Shown in pieces: positions 15,752 through 24,880 of a DNA stretch of 64,000 nucleotides (positions are counted from its first letter, which is position 1; each line of letters opens with the position of its first letter). Where the stretch lies: contig CBDCTS010000006.1 of the NCBI GenBank assembly GCA_965222345.1, forward strand, positions 25,969 through 89,968, given 5' to 3'. Source of the DNA: JADFGZ01 sp965222345. GTDB lineage: Bacteria > Acidobacteriota > Terriglobia > 2-12-FULL-54-10. The position numbers and the translations under genes were made by a program. The notes under the pieces are model-generated. The model was not told where the DNA came from and made no database searches. It saw only the letters and a list, made by a program, of their open reading frames with translations.

Positions 15752-17080
15752 CAGTGCTGTCCGGGGAAAGTTGCGCCAACGGACGGTAAGTCTTTAACGC
15801 TCAATGCCTTATGGCCTGTTTTGCCCGGGAACGATTTGAAATCCCGAGGCCGCAAATGGCCGCCTGAGCGGAGCATCCCGACGCGGCACAATGGGGGATG
15901 AACCTTGGCCGTACGATTTTCTCCCAACTGATCGAGTACCTGCCGAGCAAAGAGTTTCACAAATGTGTATGGCGCTACCGCGGCGATTCCTATCTGAAAA
16001 GTTTCTCCTGCTGGGATCAGTTTCTTTCGATGGCATTCGCCCAGCTGACCTATCGGGAAAGCCTCCGCGACATCGAGACGTGCCTGCGTTCGATGCACGG
16101 CAAACTCTACCACATGGGATTCCGCAGCAGGGTAGCGCGCTCGACACTGGCCGATGCGAACGAGTCGCGCGACTGGCGGATCTACGCGGACTTCGCGCAG
16201 GTCTTGATTGGCATGGCACGGCCGTTATATGCCCACGACCCGATCGGTGTGGACTTGGACCAGACTCTGTACGCTCTCGACTCGACAACAATCGACCTCT
16301 GCCTGTCGCTGTTTCCGTGGGCCAGATTCCGCCAGCACAAGGCCGCCGTGAAGATGCACACGCTGCTGGATCTGCACGGCAATATTCCCACGTTTATCAG
16401 CATTACTGCAGGCAAAGTGCAGGACGTCAACATCCTGGATGAATTTCTTCCCGAGGCCGGAGCGTTCTACGTCATGGATCGGGGTTATGTCGATTTTCGG
16501 CGCCTCTTCGTGTTCACGCTCTGTTCGGCCTTCTTCGTGGTGCGAACCAAAAAGAACGTTTTGCTGCAGCGTCGCTACTCCCACCCGGTGGATAGGAGCA
16601 CAGGCCTGCGATCCGATCACACCGTCCTTTTGACCTCTTTCAACTCCGCCCAAGCGTACCCGGACCCCCTACGGCGGGTGAGTTATTTCGATGCCGAAAG
16701 CAACAAGCGGTTGAAATTCCTGACCAATAACTTCACCCTGCCGGCACTGACCATCGCCCACATCTACAAATCGCGCTGGCAGGTGGAACTCTTCTTCAAG
16801 TGGATCAAGCAACATCTGCGAATCAAGTCGTTTTACGGCACCAGCGAGAACGCCGTCAAGACGCAGATCTGGATCGCTGTCTCGATTTACGTGCTCATCG
16901 CCATGGTCCGGAAACGCCTCGGGCTGGAAGCGAGTCTCTACCAGATTCTACAGATTCTCAGCGTTACGCTATTCGAAAAAATGCCCATTTTACAGGCACT
17001 CCAGCCATCCGACTCCCAAAACGGATCCCCCTATGACCCCAACCAATTGATTCTATTCGACTTTTAACCGGACAGCAGTG
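15752..17080 (+). mobile_element. IS4-family element, 1329 bp
   Basis: Terminal inverted repeats CAGTGCTGTCCGG (left) and CACTGCTGTCCGG (right, complement) are flanked by the 9-bp direct repeat GGAGCATAT (15743-15751 and 17081-17089). The duplication is perfect and the transposase is intact, so the insertion looks recent. It interrupts a bacilliredoxin gene. Confidence 0.95.
15898..17067 (+). CDS. IS4-family transposase (DUF4372 type)
   Basis: A 389-residue DDE transposase. It has the N-terminal DUF4372-like region (FSQLIEYLPSKEFHKCVWRY, then FLSMAFAQLTYRESLRDIE), the first aspartate in LYALDSTTIDLCLS, the second in VMDRGYVDF, and the IS4 signature YKSRWQVELFFKWIKQHLRIK with the catalytic glutamate. 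It appears complete and reads within the element's inverted repeats. Confidence 0.95.
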   Translation: MNLGRTIFSQLIEYLPSKEFHKCVWRYRGDSYLKSFSCWDQFLSMAFAQLTYRESLRDIETCLRSMHGKLYHMGFRSRVARSTLADANESRDWRIYADFAQVLIGMARPLYAHDPIGVDLDQTLYALDSTTIDLCLSLFPWARFRQHKAAVKMHTLLDLHGNIPTFISITAGKVQDVNILDEFLPEAGAFYVMDRGYVDFRRLFVFTLCSAFFVVRTKKNVLLQRRYSHPVDRSTGLRSDHTVLLTSFNSAQAYPDPLRRVSYFDAESNKRLKFLTNNFTLPALTIAHIYKSRWQVELFFKWIKQHLRIKSFYGTSENAVKTQIWIAVSIYVLIAMVRKRLGLEASLYQILQILSVTLFEKMPILQALQPSDSQNGSPYDPNQLILFDF

Positions 17081-17568
17081 GGAGCATATAGACGGGCTTG
17101 CCGTCCCGAAAGAGTGCGGCGGAAGGCGACGAGGGCGGTAGGGGTGCCAGGATTTGTCGGACGTGCGCCACGGCTTCTATGTCGCCACCGGCGAAGACGG
17201 TTGCTACCTTGTCGGGTCGGATATCCCCCTCAAGGGATTTGAGCACGCCGGGCCGTGCGGAACCCGCAGCACAGCCGCAGACTGAGTTCACCACCATCAG
17301 GACCGTGCCGCTGCCAGGAGCGAGTAGTTCGTCGACCTGTTCGGGCGTGCGGGTCTCGATGACACCTCGGCTCGATAGCTCAGCTCTCATGGGTTCGATG
17401 AAATATTCGGGATATTGCACGGCCACAGACCTTCCGTCCGACAGCTTAGCAGGCCTCGCTCTTGCGAGTTCCGCTAGGCTGAGGCGGCTATTTTGTTGCA
17501 CCCCTAGGCGCGCCCACGTCACTAGAAATGGAACGATCGCGTCTACAAGGCAGTTCGAGCGGCCGCCG

Positions 17569-17690
17569 AACCAACCGATCGTCGGTGCTGGTTTTGGGGG
17601 CCTGTATGCCCACGGAAGAGCTGCGGCAGGCCGATTTAGCGGTGACGCTGATCGACCGCCGCAACCACCACCTCGTCCAACCCGGGGTCT
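17569..17690 (+). pseudogene. Fragment of type II NADH dehydrogenase N-terminus
   Basis: IVGAGFGGLYA, the FAD-binding fold of NDH-2, appears in one frame. After a frameshift, QADLAVTLIDRRNHHLVQP continues in another. No other part of the gene is present. It joins directly to a resolvase fragment. Confidence 0.6.
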
Positions 17691-17895
17691 GTCAGCAACC
17701 AGGGCGCGAGGCCACAAAGGTGGCTGGAAACCGCTCGATCCCAACGCCCCGTGGGCTCAAATGGCCAAAACAATGTACCAGGACAAGTCGATGCAGGTCA
17801 GAGACATCTGCCAGACGCTGCGCATCTCTCGCTCAACACTTTACCGCTGGATGGCCTCCCAACAGCAGCAAGCAGCCACTCCGATCCAGGCTTAG
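17691..17895 (+). pseudogene. Serine recombinase C-terminal helix-turn-helix fragment
   Basis: The frame gives GHKGGWKPLDPNAPWAQMAK, then KSMQVRDICQTLRISRSTLY, the DNA-binding end of a Tn3-type resolvase. The catalytic domain is missing. Confidence 0.65.
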
Positions 17896-17951
17896 CGTGT
17901 AACCTCGCAGCATTTTGCCCGCTACCCTCCATAGACCATAGAGACACTCTG

Positions 17952-18251
17952 TTAGTTGAGACTCGCCCGAGACTGCAGGTTCTTGATCTCGGCCGCTCGA
18001 CCCTGCAGGGCCTCAATCTCGGTTTTCAGCGCGAAAGGATCTATCGTCCTGAGCGCGGAAAAGAACTGCCGGAGGCTCTCCGGTCCCAATCCACAAAAGT
18101 TCAAGGTGATGGCGACCTGGGCACAGTCGGGGCAGGGTGTCTGCCCCGTCCCTACGTCTTCACCCTCGACGCCACACAGCGTAACCGACTCGCTGAACGA
18201 CTCTCCCGGCCAGTCCACGCCAAAGTGGTGATAATGTCCTTGCTTCTTCAT
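17952..18251 (-). CDS. Small CPDC-containing hypothetical protein
   Basis: A 99-residue protein preceded by AGGAGA. It contains LCGVEGEDVG and TPCPDCAQV, so two or three cysteines could bind a metal, and ends in a predicted coiled coil (KTEIEALQGRAAEIKNLQ). No family recognised. It lies just outside IS21 copy B and reads away from it. Confidence 0.45.
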   Translation of the reverse strand: MKKQGHYHHFGVDWPGESFSESVTLCGVEGEDVGTGQTPCPDCAQVAITLNFCGLGPESLRQFFSALRTIDPFALKTEIEALQGRAAEIKNLQSRASLN

Positions 18252-18568
18252 GGCCGTTGGGTCTCCTGGGGGTTGATTTCACGCTGGGGCAGAGTCGCTT
18301 CTGGTGGCCGTTCGTGTTTTGGACCCATGCACACAGATTACCCCAGTTTTGCTTCCCGAAATCTTCGGCATTGAATAGCGACACCGAAGAGGGGGCGTTT
18401 GTCAAGGGCGGAGTAAATTTGGACCACTTCGGCGGAGCAAAAGTAGACCAGTTGGTGAAAGGGTAGCGGTTTTCGTGGGACGGCTGGAACGGAGCCTGCG
18501 GTCGCCCTTTAGGGCGGCCCAGGCGTAGTGGAGGCCGTCCCACGAAAACCGGGCGAGTGGCCGGTGGG

Positions 18569-19330
18569 TCAGCCCAAAGAGTGAGCCCGCTTCTTCTTGC
18601 TCTGGATCAGACGGAAGCTTTCGCCGTTCATCTCTAGAATATGAACGTGGTGCGTGAGGCGATCGAGCAGGGCGCCGGTCAGCCGCTCGGAGCCGAAGAC
18701 CTCCGTCCATTCGTTAAACGGCAGATTCGAGGTGACCAGCGTCGAGCCCTGTTCGTAGCGCTGGGAAAACACTTCGAACAATAACTCCGCTCCGGTCTTC
18801 GATAGCGGCACGTAGCCCAGTTCATAGACGATCAGCAGATCCTGTTTGGCCAACTGCTTTTGACATCGCAGCAAGCGCCGTTCATCTCGGGCTTCGAGCA
18901 GCTCATTGACCAGTGCCGCCGCTGTTGTGAAGCGTGTTCGATAGCCGCGCTGACAAGCCGCCAGTCCCAACGCCAAGCCGATGTGCGTTTTGCCCGTGCC
19001 GGAATTACCCAGTGCCGGCACGTTTTCGCGGCGGTCGATAAACTCACAGCGCGCCAGTTCCAGCACCAGCTTCTTGTTCAACGCTGGCAAGGACGGGAAG
19101 TCGAAAGTGTCCAGACTCTTGGTCACGGGAAACTTCGCGGCCTTGATGCGGCGCTCGGTGGCCCGCTGTTCACGGTCGAGCAGTTCCAGCTCGCAGAGTT
19201 GTTGCAGGAAGCTCCTCGAATCCAAGCTCTCGGCGGCGCATTGCCGCGCCAGTTTGTCGTACTCGCGCAGGAAGGTTGGCAGCCGCAACGCTTTCAAATG
19301 CGCTTCGAGCAGAAGTTTCGACCTCGCCAT
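18569..19330 (-). CDS. istB: IS21 IstB, Walker B aspartate replaced
   Basis: A 253-residue protein like copy A with a few substitutions. The important one is LLIVYELGYVPL in place of LLIVDELGYVPL, which removes the magnesium-coordinating Walker B aspartate. Walker A GNSGTGKTH is intact. The ATP cycle is probably impaired, so this copy may depend on copy A for transposition. Confidence 0.88.
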   Translation of the reverse strand: MARSKLLLEAHLKALRLPTFLREYDKLARQCAAESLDSRSFLQQLCELELLDREQRATERRIKAAKFPVTKSLDTFDFPSLPALNKKLVLELARCEFIDRRENVPALGNSGTGKTHIGLALGLAACQRGYRTRFTTAAALVNELLEARDERRLLRCQKQLAKQDLLIVYELGYVPLSKTGAELLFEVFSQRYEQGSTLVTSNLPFNEWTEVFGSERLTGALLDRLTHHVHILEMNGESFRLIQSKKKRAHSLG

Positions 19331-20829
19331 TACCCCCCTCCTTGTGCCAGCAGTGCCAAATAGTCCGCAGCGGAGGTTTGCTCCACCTGGGCTGCCGGCA
19401 GGTGCGGATACTTCGTCAAGTCCAAGCGCGGCGGCCGTTGCTCGATGCGGCACAGCACTAAGTGCCTGACTGCATCCAAGCCAATCGCTCCCAACTCGCA
19501 GGCTTGGCGCACCGCCGCGGCAACGTGCTCGAATCGGAAGTCCTCCAGTAATCGCAATACCTGCACGTACTCGCGCTTGCCTGGCATTCCCAACCGTGCC
19601 TCGAGCAAACGTCTCAAGCACGTGAACTGTTCGGGCAGCTCCCAGCCCGCCAACGGGGCCGCTTGATCGAGCGCGTTGGTCTTGCGTTCCAGCAGTGCTA
19701 GGTAATGCAGCGGATCGAAGATCAACTCTTCGCGTTCGTAACTGCGCCGGTGGCGCGCGATCTCTTCGCTGCCACAACAGATCACGATTTCATCGACGTA
19801 GCCTTTCAGCAACACCTGGCGATGTCCGTAGCGTGTGGGCGCCGAGTAGTCGTTGGCGCGATAGCGCACCAATGACAGCGACGTCACCCGCGTGGTGCGT
19901 TTGTCGCAGGCGTCATAGGGCGTGGGCGGCAAGGGCAACAACGCTTGGCGGTCACGCTTGAAACGTTCCTCAATCGTTTCGGTGTGCCGCCGCAAGCGCC
20001 GCTTACGATTGTTGAGGCACTGCGCTTCGAGCTGCTCGTTGAACGCTTCCCAGCTTGGAAACCTTGGCGCCGGCACCATGAAGTTCCGCCGGGCATAACC
20101 GACCAGTCCTTCCACCTTTCCCTTGTCGTTGCCTTTGCCCGGACGCCCGAAACGATCGGAGAATAAATAGTGCGACTGCAGTTCACTGAACACCCTGGTC
20201 CGCTTGCGCCTGCCGTCGCCCAGAATCCTCGCCACCGCCAAGGTCGTGTTGTCGTAGAGGATGCTGCGTGGCACGCCGCCGAAGTACCGAAACGCTGCGT
20301 TGTGCCCCTCGCAAAACGCTTCCGTCGTCTCGGCCGGGAAAGCTTTTACGAAAGCGTCATCGCTATGCGGCAGATCGACCACCAAGTAGTGCGCCTTGCG
20401 CTGTACGCCGTCAATGACCACCAGAGCTTCACCGAAGTCGGCCTGGGCATCGCCCGGCGGATGCACCAGCGGCACGAACATCTCTTGCCCGCCGAGCTTC
20501 TTGTCGCGAACATAGTCCTTGACGATCGTGTAACCGCCGGTGAAATCGTACTCGTCGCGCAAGCGGTCGAAGATGCGTTTTGCGGTGTGGCGTTGTTTCT
20601 TCGGACGTTCCTGATCGTCGATGAGGATCTGATCGACGATTCCGGTGAAGGGATCCAGCTTCGGCCTCTGCGCTGGTTGGCGCCGCCGATAGCCCGGCGG
20701 AGTGGCGTAGCGCAACATCTTGCGCACCGTCCCTCGCGCCAGGCCAAACCGTTTGGCGGCCTCGCGCTCACTGAGCCCTTCGACAAAGACACTGCGCCGT
20801 ACTTGAGCGTATAGCTCCACGCGATACAT
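19330..20829 (-). CDS. istA: IS21-family transposase IstA, copy B
   Basis: A 499-residue protein, the same as the transposase at 3745 except for a Val-to-Ala change in the segment YS(V/A)PTRYGHRQV. All catalytic segments are present. The start is chosen at the ATG preceding YRVELYAQV, with GAGAGGG upstream. The stop overlaps the istB start. Confidence 0.93.
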   Translation of the reverse strand: MYRVELYAQVRRSVFVEGLSEREAAKRFGLARGTVRKMLRYATPPGYRRRQPAQRPKLDPFTGIVDQILIDDQERPKKQRHTAKRIFDRLRDEYDFTGGYTIVKDYVRDKKLGGQEMFVPLVHPPGDAQADFGEALVVIDGVQRKAHYLVVDLPHSDDAFVKAFPAETTEAFCEGHNAAFRYFGGVPRSILYDNTTLAVARILGDGRRKRTRVFSELQSHYLFSDRFGRPGKGNDKGKVEGLVGYARRNFMVPAPRFPSWEAFNEQLEAQCLNNRKRRLRRHTETIEERFKRDRQALLPLPPTPYDACDKRTTRVTSLSLVRYRANDYSAPTRYGHRQVLLKGYVDEIVICCGSEEIARHRRSYEREELIFDPLHYLALLERKTNALDQAAPLAGWELPEQFTCLRRLLEARLGMPGKREYVQVLRLLEDFRFEHVAAAVRQACELGAIGLDAVRHLVLCRIEQRPPRLDLTKYPHLPAAQVEQTSAADYLALLAQGGG

Positions 20830-20953
20830 CCCTCTCGTGTCCCACAAACACCACAGGAATGTTCGCTGGACCACTCGGACGGTCTACTTTTACTCCGCCC
20901 AAAAGCAGCTTCGATTCGCCGCTCTATGGTCTAGTTTCGCTCCGCCGTTCTCA

Positions 20954-21214
20954 GCTTTGATTTCTGCTCTGCGATGGGAGGCTGGCAGTGCTTTAGCCGC
21001 AGCCCCCCGGGGATGCTCTCGACCGCCCCCGACAGGCCTGGATAGACCACCATCACCTTCTTGATCGCCGCAGTGGATCGCGCCTTGAAGTTCGCAACTC
21101 TGCAGTACTCCTGCCCCATCGCATCGCGCAACGACTCCCACGACACGTCCACCGGTTCTCTGGGCTCGATACGCCGCAGCCTCTGGGCGCAGAACGTGTA
21201 GGCCCAGAACCAGA
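20954..21214 (-). pseudogene. RepA 3' fragment, second RepA family
   Basis: The minus frame reads ELWFWAYTFCAQRLRRIEP, DVSWESLRDAMGQEY, FKARSTAAIKKVMVVYPG and PGGLRLKHCQPPI, matching the C-terminal half of the RepA at 28067. A TGA precedes it and there is no 5' part. The frame runs into IS21 copy B, which now supplies its stop. Joining it to 6181 through the shared CAAAGC restores a natural-looking end, PLGDG and TAA, next to tandem iterons. Confidence 0.8.
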
Positions 21215-21544
21215 GTTCGCGTCATGGGCCGCCATCTGTGACGGGATGAAGTGGCCGCCAGCGGGTTCACGCCTCCTCACCAGCCGATTTGGCGCCTCAT
21301 CTCGCCATTTCTCGTTGCTCCAGAAGAGAATCTTGAGCATGAAACGACACCGGGACGAGCACGATCTCGGCGAGCGCTGGTCGTGGACGCACGACGAGTT
21401 CGACTTGCTTCGAAACCGCACAGACAGCGGCCCAATAACGACTTAGAGACGCCTACGCGAGTTGCGGGCGCGCGATTCGAGGGCCTGAGAGGCGGCGGAC
21501 GAGCACGAGCGCGCCAACGGAAGGCTGTACGGATTCCTTCCTTT
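21215..21544. other. Unassigned segment between repA and IS6 fragments
   Basis: The minus frames are open but arginine-rich, without a recognisable family. It is probably decayed DNA caught between two truncated elements. Confidence 0.4.
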
Positions 21545-22055
21545 TTCACTCCTGAAAGCGCCGCCCCGTAGAGGCGTGCCTGGTCGGTGTTGATGACGCG
21601 GGGCTGAGGATGCGACGGAACAGTCAGCGCCTTACGGAACAGGCGTTTGGCCGCCGCGGCATCGCGCAAGCCCGAGAGCACGAAGTCGATCGTGGCATCG
21701 GTGGAATCGATGGCTCGGTAGAGGTAGGCCCACCGGCCCTTGACACGAACGCAGGTCTCATCGACACGCCAGGACTTATGGGTTGGCTTGAGATGACGGC
21801 GCAGCCGCTCCTCGAGTTCGGGACCGTAGCGCTGGACCCAGCGCCAGATCGTCGTGGGGTCCGCTTCCAGGCCGCGCTCGCTGAACAGTTCTTCGACATC
21901 GCGGAACGAGAGCAAGTACCGAAGGTACGAGCGCACGGCGTAAAGAATCAGCTCGGGCTCGGTTTGTCGTCACTTGAAGATCGCCGGTCGGATTGCCTTC
22001 TTCATGATCTCTTCAACCTACCAGCCGCCGCTGGCCAAAGTTGCAACACAACCGA
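21545..22055 (-). pseudogene. IS6-family transposase, 5' part only
   Basis: The N-terminal two thirds of an IS6/IS240-type transposase: YLRYLLSFRDVEELFSERG, WRVDETCVRVKGRWAYLYRA (first aspartate), and RVINTDQARLYGAA (second aspartate). The frame from the original ATG at 22005 has a TGA after RPAIFK. The catalytic glutamate region is missing beyond GVKKEG. A terminal repeat like GGTTGTGTTGCAACTTTG lies at about 22035-22052. Confidence 0.8.
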
Positions 22056-22067
22056 AATGCGACCCAA

Positions 22068-24599
22068 TTACAGAGGTTTTTTGTTCAGGCGAGCTTTATA
22101 CATGGCTACGCCCAGCCTCCTTACATCATTTCCCGCCCCGATGGAAGTCGGAGAGACGGCGTCAGGTAAGTCCAATTCAATGGCGATACCCTCCGGGTCG
22201 ACCAGTTCCTTCGGGATGGTTGCTTGGAACGTCTGCATCTTTCTCCGGGTGGCCGTCCATTCTCCAACCTTGTTTCCGTTGGCAAGTACATGGACGGTCT
22301 GTTTGCGCACCTTCTCCTCCCGGAGGTATGGAATAAACGTCGCTTCGAGCAAGAGATCGTTCCCCGTTTCCGGAGCTGGCAAATGGAGACTGGCTCGGCG
22401 CCCGGTTGTCCAGCACGCATTCCTCTGCTTGGTCCTGCTCCATCCCTTTCCCATGAAGGCATCGGCGTTACCATTGCTTCCGAACCGAATATCCGTCCCG
22501 AACCGGTAGACCGGCAACAGGTGCAAGCTGACGGAGATCATCAATATCGCCAATTTTCTCTTGTCGGCTCCTGTTCCTATCAATCTCGGCAAAGACGCAT
22601 TGGGTAGATCGAATCGTATTTCCACCTCTGGAGAGTGGATCAGTCTGTTTGGCACAACGGTTCGGAATTGATGCGCCCTCCGTTCGCGGGCAGACCAGAG
22701 GTCGATCTCGGTGCCGTTGACAAGAACATAAATATTTTGTTCAGGGACCTGCGCCCCAATATAAGGAATGAGTTTGGCCTTCAAGGCAAGATCGGTTTCC
22801 GGTACGGTCACTGTCAACTTCAAGCTTGCACTTCCGCCGCTGTTCCACCAGCCTCTACTCATCGGCGCGCTCCAGCCAAATCCAACGTAATCGTCTGCAT
22901 TACCCACCAGCCCGAAAATGATCTCGGTTCCGTATTCGTACAACGGGCGCCGTGTCTGAAAAGCAACAGGTTCGCTGGCTATGCATGACGTCGGGTCAAA
23001 AATGCTTCCTTTGATCAAATACTTGGTGAATTCCGGGTTTTCACCAATCGAAGTGTATGTAAAGTAAGGACGAGCGCGCACCTCACTCGACTTGATTTCA
23101 AAAATGGGTCGACCGGGAAACCTGCCCTCCGCACCGGCCTCTCTCATGATGGTCGTAGCAATATCCAGAACAGAGGTGTGAGCACTGGAAACCGTTAGAG
23201 GTCCGGAGCTTCCGGGAAGCTTTACGGTAAGCAGGGCAACCATCCTGGAAACGCAGGTATCGACCGTTTTGCCGTCAACGAAAGGTGGTATCTGGCTGCC
23301 ATGGTCCCCCTGCAGAACGATTAAAGACCTGTCATACAGGTTCAACTCTTTGAGTCGTTCCAACAGTTTCAGAAATAGTTTCAGGATTGCTCGTGCTTCA
23401 TTTCGGTAATTCTCTCTGGTATTTGGAAGAACACGTCCCGCATAACTTCCGTCGGACCGGGTGACATAAGGGGGGTGGGGTGGCCATAAATGAAGGAAGT
23501 GATAGGCTGGCTGGGAATCGCCCACAAAAATATGCTGCAGGTAATCGCTAAAGAATGCCTTTTCCCGTAAGGAAGAGACATGGCCAGATCCGGCCACGAA
23601 CGGTGTAATGAACCAATTGTTGTCATTGTAAATTCGATGTCGAATCCAATGAGGAGATTGCCGGAACAGCGCCACGTCCATCAGGCGGGCGGCGTTGAGG
23701 TGAACCACATCCTCCGGAGAATCCTGGTAGACACGCTGGCGATCATAGTAGTTCGTGTACTTGCTTTCCGTCATGGACTCATAAGGAACCAGGTTTACCT
23801 TGTACCCTTGATCGTACAGGCGGTTCTGAAAACCTGCCTGGATCGACTCCCGGTAGTATTTTCCGGGAAGTTGATTGCCATCGTAAGCCTGCCCGGAGAA
23901 GATCGCCGGAATCGAAAAAGAAGTGTATTGAGCTGCTCCTATGTTCTCTGCGAACAACACAAAACCCTGCAGGTCATCTTCGAGTTGCTGCTCGACCACC
24001 AGTTCCTGGAAGATGTCGGTTTGAAAACTGTCCAAGACAATATGAACGATGTTCCTTGTAGAGGAATAGCTAAGCAAGCCGCTTGGAACATGGTGCTCGT
24101 AAGTGTAGCTCTTTGACCAGAGTCCTTCAGAGGCGACGCTTGGAGCCAACAGCAGAATCGATTGGAGGCCGATCAGTACCCAACTGGTGCTCGAGGTGAT
24201 TCTAATCAGGTAGCGTGAAAAGCTCAGACCGGCCGCCAGGACAAGGATCCATATCGTTGCATCCATCCAACCGCGCAGCCCAAACCGTGACCAATCGATT
24301 CCCCTGCCATCAAAAACTCCATAGGCTCCCACCAGAAAATTTCCTTGAATCCAGAGCAATATTCCAAGGCAAAAGATTGCGCACGCAAGTGCCTTTACGG
24401 CTCGGCGCGGAACCATGTATCCAATCAGGATTAACGTAGCCGTGAGCAACAGACCGGACAGACCATATAGCGGGAGCAGGCTCGAATACCCTACTTCAAA
24501 CTCGTCTAGATTCTCCCGGTATACGGAAAAAGTCCCGAACACAAATAGATTGACAGAAAGCAAAAGAGATGGAGGAAACAAGTGTTTCAGCCTGTTCAT
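22068..24599 (-). CDS. LTA-synthase-like sulfatase with duplicated C-terminal domain
   Basis: An 843-residue membrane protein. About five N-terminal hydrophobic helices precede an alkaline-phosphatase-superfamily sulfatase domain (roughly residues 185-500). The metal site is recognisable: NIVHIVLDSFQTDIF, the nucleophile region QYTSFSIPAIFSG, and LQGDHGSQIPPF. Such enzymes move phosphoglycerol or phosphoethanolamine groups onto envelope polymers. The C-terminus has two similar modules of about 145 residues, each beginning Y(E/R)(Y/F)GT(E/D)I and continuing to a VLVNGT or VLANGN strand. Base composition is visibly less GC-rich than that of its neighbours. Substrate unknown. Confidence 0.8.
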   Translation of the reverse strand: MNRLKHLFPPSLLLSVNLFVFGTFSVYRENLDEFEVGYSSLLPLYGLSGLLLTATLILIGYMVPRRAVKALACAIFCLGILLWIQGNFLVGAYGVFDGRGIDWSRFGLRGWMDATIWILVLAAGLSFSRYLIRITSSTSWVLIGLQSILLLAPSVASEGLWSKSYTYEHHVPSGLLSYSSTRNIVHIVLDSFQTDIFQELVVEQQLEDDLQGFVLFAENIGAAQYTSFSIPAIFSGQAYDGNQLPGKYYRESIQAGFQNRLYDQGYKVNLVPYESMTESKYTNYYDRQRVYQDSPEDVVHLNAARLMDVALFRQSPHWIRHRIYNDNNWFITPFVAGSGHVSSLREKAFFSDYLQHIFVGDSQPAYHFLHLWPPHPPYVTRSDGSYAGRVLPNTRENYRNEARAILKLFLKLLERLKELNLYDRSLIVLQGDHGSQIPPFVDGKTVDTCVSRMVALLTVKLPGSSGPLTVSSAHTSVLDIATTIMREAGAEGRFPGRPIFEIKSSEVRARPYFTYTSIGENPEFTKYLIKGSIFDPTSCIASEPVAFQTRRPLYEYGTEIIFGLVGNADDYVGFGWSAPMSRGWWNSGGSASLKLTVTVPETDLALKAKLIPYIGAQVPEQNIYVLVNGTEIDLWSARERRAHQFRTVVPNRLIHSPEVEIRFDLPNASLPRLIGTGADKRKLAILMISVSLHLLPVYRFGTDIRFGSNGNADAFMGKGWSRTKQRNACWTTGRRASLHLPAPETGNDLLLEATFIPYLREEKVRKQTVHVLANGNKVGEWTATRRKMQTFQATIPKELVDPEGIAIELDLPDAVSPTSIGAGNDVRRLGVAMYKARLNKKPL

Positions 24600-24880
24600 T
24601 AGTCGCAGTTCGTTCCTGGGTCAGTGGATAGTCGGAGCATCGACTCAATGGTTGACGAATTTTCAGTCAGAGTCAATCGCATGAGCGAGGTGCGATATCG
24701 CCAGTGTCTAGGTTGAGGCCTCGACGTGTTGCCCCTTCGAGCCCCAGGCCGCTGAAGCCGGAATTGTCCGATTTGGACATCCGGCTCACATAGGATACAA
24801 GACCTGCTCCCCGGAAGGGAAAAAATTTTGCCTGACGGCAGTCGCGGGGGGGGAGTCTGGATCCTGTGGGAGAATGAGCG
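24600..24880. promoter_or_regulatory. Upstream region of damaged repA-3
   Basis: No gene. An imperfect dyad (CCGGAATTGTCC... GGACATCCGG, 24758-24784) could be an operator. The last bases TGTGGGAGAATGAGCG resemble the ribosome-binding region of repA-1 and repA-4. Confidence 0.4.

Larger units (their letters stand above)
15651..17426 (-). pseudogene. BrxA/BrxB-type bacilliredoxin split by IS4 element
   Basis: The 5' part runs from GTG 17426 to 17081 (YPEYFIEPMRAELSSRGV, the active-site segment NSVCGCAAGSARPGV, and GGDIEAVAHVRQIL). The 3' part is 15742-15651 (HRHEIESHDPSQIAEALKKA to a TAG). Removing the IS and one copy of its 9-bp target duplication leaves 438 bp, exactly 145 codons plus stop, the usual size of this family. 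These proteins remove bacillithiol from oxidised proteins using a CGC motif. The gene is now inactive. Confidence 0.88.
18400..20953 (-). mobile_element. IS21-family element, copy B, 2554 bp
   Basis: Inverted orientation to copy A, same length to the base and nearly identical. Plus-strand ends are TGTCAAGGGCGG and CCGCCGTTCTCA. There is no duplication between its own flanks. Its IS-left flank (GCTTTG on the plus strand at 20954) pairs with the right flank of copy A. The internal hairpin is at about 18467-18551. Confidence 0.93.

Noticed and set aside
24758..24784. Dyad before damaged repA-3 as a LexA-type box
   Set aside because: Arms are imperfect and do not match a known SOS box. It is mentioned only as a possible operator.
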